A stretch of 64,000 nucleotides of DNA from an uncultured Granulosicoccaceae bacterium. GTDB taxonomy: Bacteria; Pseudomonadota; Gammaproteobacteria; Granulosicoccales; Granulosicoccaceae. The notes below the pieces were generated by a model, which worked only from the letters and a program-made list of their open reading frames with translations, made no database searches and had not been told where the DNA came from. Shown in pieces: positions 61,987 through 64,000 of the stretch; position 1 is the stretch's first letter, and each line of letters begins with the position of its first letter. The stretch lies in the NCBI GenBank assembly GCA_938006335.1, contig CALLMF010000019.1:28598-92597 (forward strand). Reading direction: 5' to 3'. A program made the translations under genes and the position numbers.

Positions 61987-63048
61987 ATGCCGGACACGCT
62001 GAAAAACGATCTCTACCTTCGGGCCCTGATGCGTGAGCCGACCGAGCGCACGCCGGTCTGGGTGATGCGCCAGGCAGGCCGCTACCTGCCGGAGTACCTC
62101 GCCACACGCAAACGCGCAGGCGATTTCATGACGCTGTGCTCGACCCCCGAGCTCGCCTGCGAAGTCACACTGCAGCCGCTCGATCGCTTCAACCTCGACG
62201 CGGCCATCCTGTTCTCCGACATCCTGACTATCCCCGATGCGATGGGACTCGGCCTGCGCTTCGAGGCCGGGGAAGGCCCGATCTTCGACAAGCCGGTGCG
62301 CAGCCGTGCCGACATCGAAGCCCTGCCGGTGCCAGACCCATCGGACGAGCTGCGCTACGTGACCGACGCGGTCTCACTGATTCGGCGCGAACTTAATGGA
62401 CGCGTGCCGCTGATCGGTTTTTCGGGCAGTCCCTGGACGCTTGCGGTGTACATGGTGGAGGGTCGTGGCACCAAGGACTTTGCCAAGGTGAAGGGCCTGA
62501 TGTTCAGCGAGCCTGACCTCATGCACCAGCTGCTTGCCAAGACCACTGATGCCGTTATCGCCTACCTCAATGCTCAGGTAGCGGCTGGCGCACAGTCGCT
62601 CATGGTGTTCGATACCTGGGGAGGCGTGCTCTCTCCCGCTGCCTATCGAGAATTCTCCCTCGCCTACATGCAACGTATTGTCGACGGCCTGACGCCCGAG
62701 GCCGATGGCCGACGCGTACCGGTCGTGCTGTTCACCAAGAACGGCGGCGCCTGGTTGGACGCCATGGCAGACACCGGTTGTGATGGCCTCGGTGTCGACT
62801 GGACGACAGACCTTCACGACGCACGAAAACGCACTGGGGACAGAGTTGCACTTCAGGGCAATCTCGACCCGTCCGTGCTCTACGGCTCGCCAGAGAGCAT
62901 TCGCACGGAAGTGCGACGCGTACTGGACAGCTACGGCGATGGCCCCGGGCACGTGTTCAACCTTGGGCACGGGATACACCAGCATGTAAACCCGGATCAC
63001 CTCGCGGTGATGGTGGACGCCGTACGCGAGTTCAGCCAAAAAGACTGA
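61987..63048 (+). CDS. hemE: Uroporphyrinogen decarboxylase
   Basis: Decarboxylates the four acetate side chains of uroporphyrinogen III in haem synthesis. The 353-residue protein has both signatures: [15 protein letters not shown] near residue 22 and [16 protein letters not shown] near 139, plus the VFDTWGG and [13 protein letters not shown] blocks. I chose ATG 61987, which matches the usual start (LKND-LRAL); an in-frame TTG lies 15 nt upstream. Its end overlaps the convergent radical SAM gene by 17 nt. Confidence 0.97.
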   Translation: MPDTLKNDLYLRALMREPTERTPVWVMRQAGRYLPEYLATRKRAGDFMTLCSTPELACEVTLQPLDRFNLDAAILFSDILTIPDAMGLGLRFEAGEGPIFDKPVRSRADIEALPVPDPSDELRYVTDAVSLIRRELNGRVPLIGFSGSPWTLAVYMVEGRGTKDFAKVKGLMFSEPDLMHQLLAKTTDAVIAYLNAQVAAGAQSLMVFDTWGGVLSPAAYREFSLAYMQRIVDGLTPEADGRRVPVVLFTKNGGAWLDAMADTGCDGLGVDWTTDLHDARKRTGDRVALQGNLDPSVLYGSPESIRTEVRRVLDSYGDGPGHVFNLGHGIHQHVNPDHLAVMVDAVREFSQKD

Positions 63049-64000
63049 GCTGCCCGCCGGGCGAAGGCGGCCTGAACCGCGAACTATCCAAGGTGACCGG
63101 GCGCCGCCCAGCCTGAATGCCCGCTCGCTTGCACGCGCTCATGAATCGGCGCTTGATGATATCGGCCCGCGGCCCGGTGCCCAGCATGCGAGTCTGAAAA
63201 TCACTGTTGTTGAGCCCGCCCTCGCGTACCGAGCGAATTGCTTTCAGCACGCGGTCCGCACGATCCGGATAGTGCGCCTTGAGCCATTCCGGAAACAGTT
63301 CGGACAACTCGTGCGGCAGCCGCAGCATGATCGCGTTCGCCTCGATCGCACCGGCATTCGCTGACGCTTCGACGATACTGTCGATCTCGTGTTCGTTGAG
63401 TGCCGGAATCACCGGCGACAGCGACAAGCGCGTCGGCACGCCCGCAGCCGTCAGTTGCTCGATGGTGCGTAGCCGTCGCACAGGAGCCGTTGCTCGCGGC
63501 TCCAGACGTCGCGCCAATTCATGGTCGAGTGTCGTGATGGTGATACTGACAGTCACTAGATCTTGGCGCGCCAGCTCCGCGAGCACATCGATATCACGCT
63601 CGATCAGATGACTCTTGGTGATGCACAGCACCGGATGCCTCGTCTCGGCAAACAACTCGAGCAAGCGACGAGTGATGCCGAGTTTTCGTTCCAAGGGTTG
63701 CCAAGCGTCAGTGTTCACACCGATAGCGATGGCCTGTGGTTGATAACCAGGTTTTGCCAGTTGTTCCTTGAGTAGTGCGGGCGCGTTGCGCTTTGCATAC
63801 AACAGGCGCTCAAAGTCCAGCCCCGGCGAGTGCCCGAGCCAGGCATGCGTGGGTCTCGCAAAGCAGTACACGCAGCCATGCTCACACCCTCGGTAGGGAT
63901 TGACCGAGCGATCGAAGTGCAGATCAGGTGAGTCGTTGCGGGTGATAACGGACTTGGCGGTATCGTCTCGCCAGTGGGTGCGGTTGCCGGTGTCGGGGTC
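63032..64000 (-). CDS. PA0069-family radical SAM protein, 5'-truncated
   Basis: The frame is open to the window edge on the minus strand. The visible part begins [18 protein letters not shown] and contains [16 protein letters not shown], the C-x3-C-x2-C radical SAM cluster, followed by [20 protein letters not shown] and [17 protein letters not shown]. This matches the PA0069/SplB-related family of unknown reaction. At least 322 residues are visible and perhaps 30-50 are missing. The tail overlaps hemE by 17 nt. Confidence 0.9.
   Translation of the reverse strand, partial: DPDTGNRTHWRDDTAKSVITRNDSPDLHFDRSVNPYRGCEHGCVYCFARPTHAWLGHSPGLDFERLLYAKRNAPALLKEQLAKPGYQPQAIAIGVNTDAWQPLERKLGITRRLLELFAETRHPVLCITKSHLIERDIDVLAELARQDLVTVSITITTLDHELARRLEPRATAPVRRLRTIEQLTAAGVPTRLSLSPVIPALNEHEIDSIVEASANAGAIEANAIMLRLPHELSELFPEWLKAHYPDRADRVLKAIRSVREGGLNNSDFQTRMLGTGPRADIIKRRFMSACKRAGIQAGRRPVTLDSSRFRPPSPGGQLSLFG

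Overview
The window is GC-rich, gene-dense bacterial chromosome with no tRNA, rRNA, CRISPR array, prophage or intact insertion sequence that I could see. Conserved gene orders (ftsY-ftsE-ftsX-rpoH divergent from rsmD-coaD-ferredoxin; rpmB-rpmG; rpsU-yqeY divergent from tsaD; gltD-hemE) point to a gammaproteobacterium. A caa3-type cytochrome oxidase, a polyhydroxyalkanoate (PHA) locus, a putative cytoplasmic sulfite dehydrogenase and a secreted GH16 glycanase suggest a free-living aerobic heterotroph, probably aquatic or marine. That habitat is inference.

Layout. 1-2.4 kb: 5'-truncated aminotransferase and pncB. 2.4-2.65 kb: a 270-bp element with 35-bp inverted terminal repeats. 2.65-9.5 kb (minus): soeABC-like molybdoenzyme operon followed by a class V aminotransferase and an unrecognised membrane protein. 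9.6-16.6 kb: NDUFA9-like protein, lipoprotein peptidase, cca, polyol dehydrogenase, and a flavoprotein/T-protein fusion. 16.6-19.5 kb: orphan histidine kinase with VanZ-like and small membrane proteins. 19.5-22.6 kb: uppP, MidA-like methyltransferase, folB, rpmB-rpmG. 22.7-28.9 kb: fatty acid desaturase, a Gld-like four-gene ABC system, mutM and ferredoxin. 28.9-33.9 kb: coaD, rsmD, ftsYEX and rpoH, with a near-perfect CIRCE operator before rpoH. 33.9-39.6 kb: two-component system, small secreted protein and a FN3/GH16 secreted enzyme. 39.6-41.5 kb: NhaR-like regulator and Ca2+/Na+ antiporter. 41.6-50.1 kb: cytochrome c oxidase and assembly genes. 50.2-51.8 kb: BioC/NDUFAF5-like methyltransferase and plsY. 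51.8-58.5 kb: PHA locus (phaB divergent from two phasins, phaR, phaC and a PhaC-like DUF3141 gene). 58.5-64 kb: tsaD, rpsU, yqeY, gltD, hemE and a truncated radical SAM gene.

Most of the window is core metabolism. The parts most worth a second look are the inverted-repeat element at 2385-2654, the CIRCE operator in front of rpoH, the soeABC-plus-aminotransferase operon, the two-component/small-secreted-protein/GH16 neighbourhood, and the PHA locus with a second PhaC-like gene and a histone-H1-like phasin tail. I found no clear-cut new defence or mobile system. Assignments come from reading motifs and from memory of families; no database search was run.
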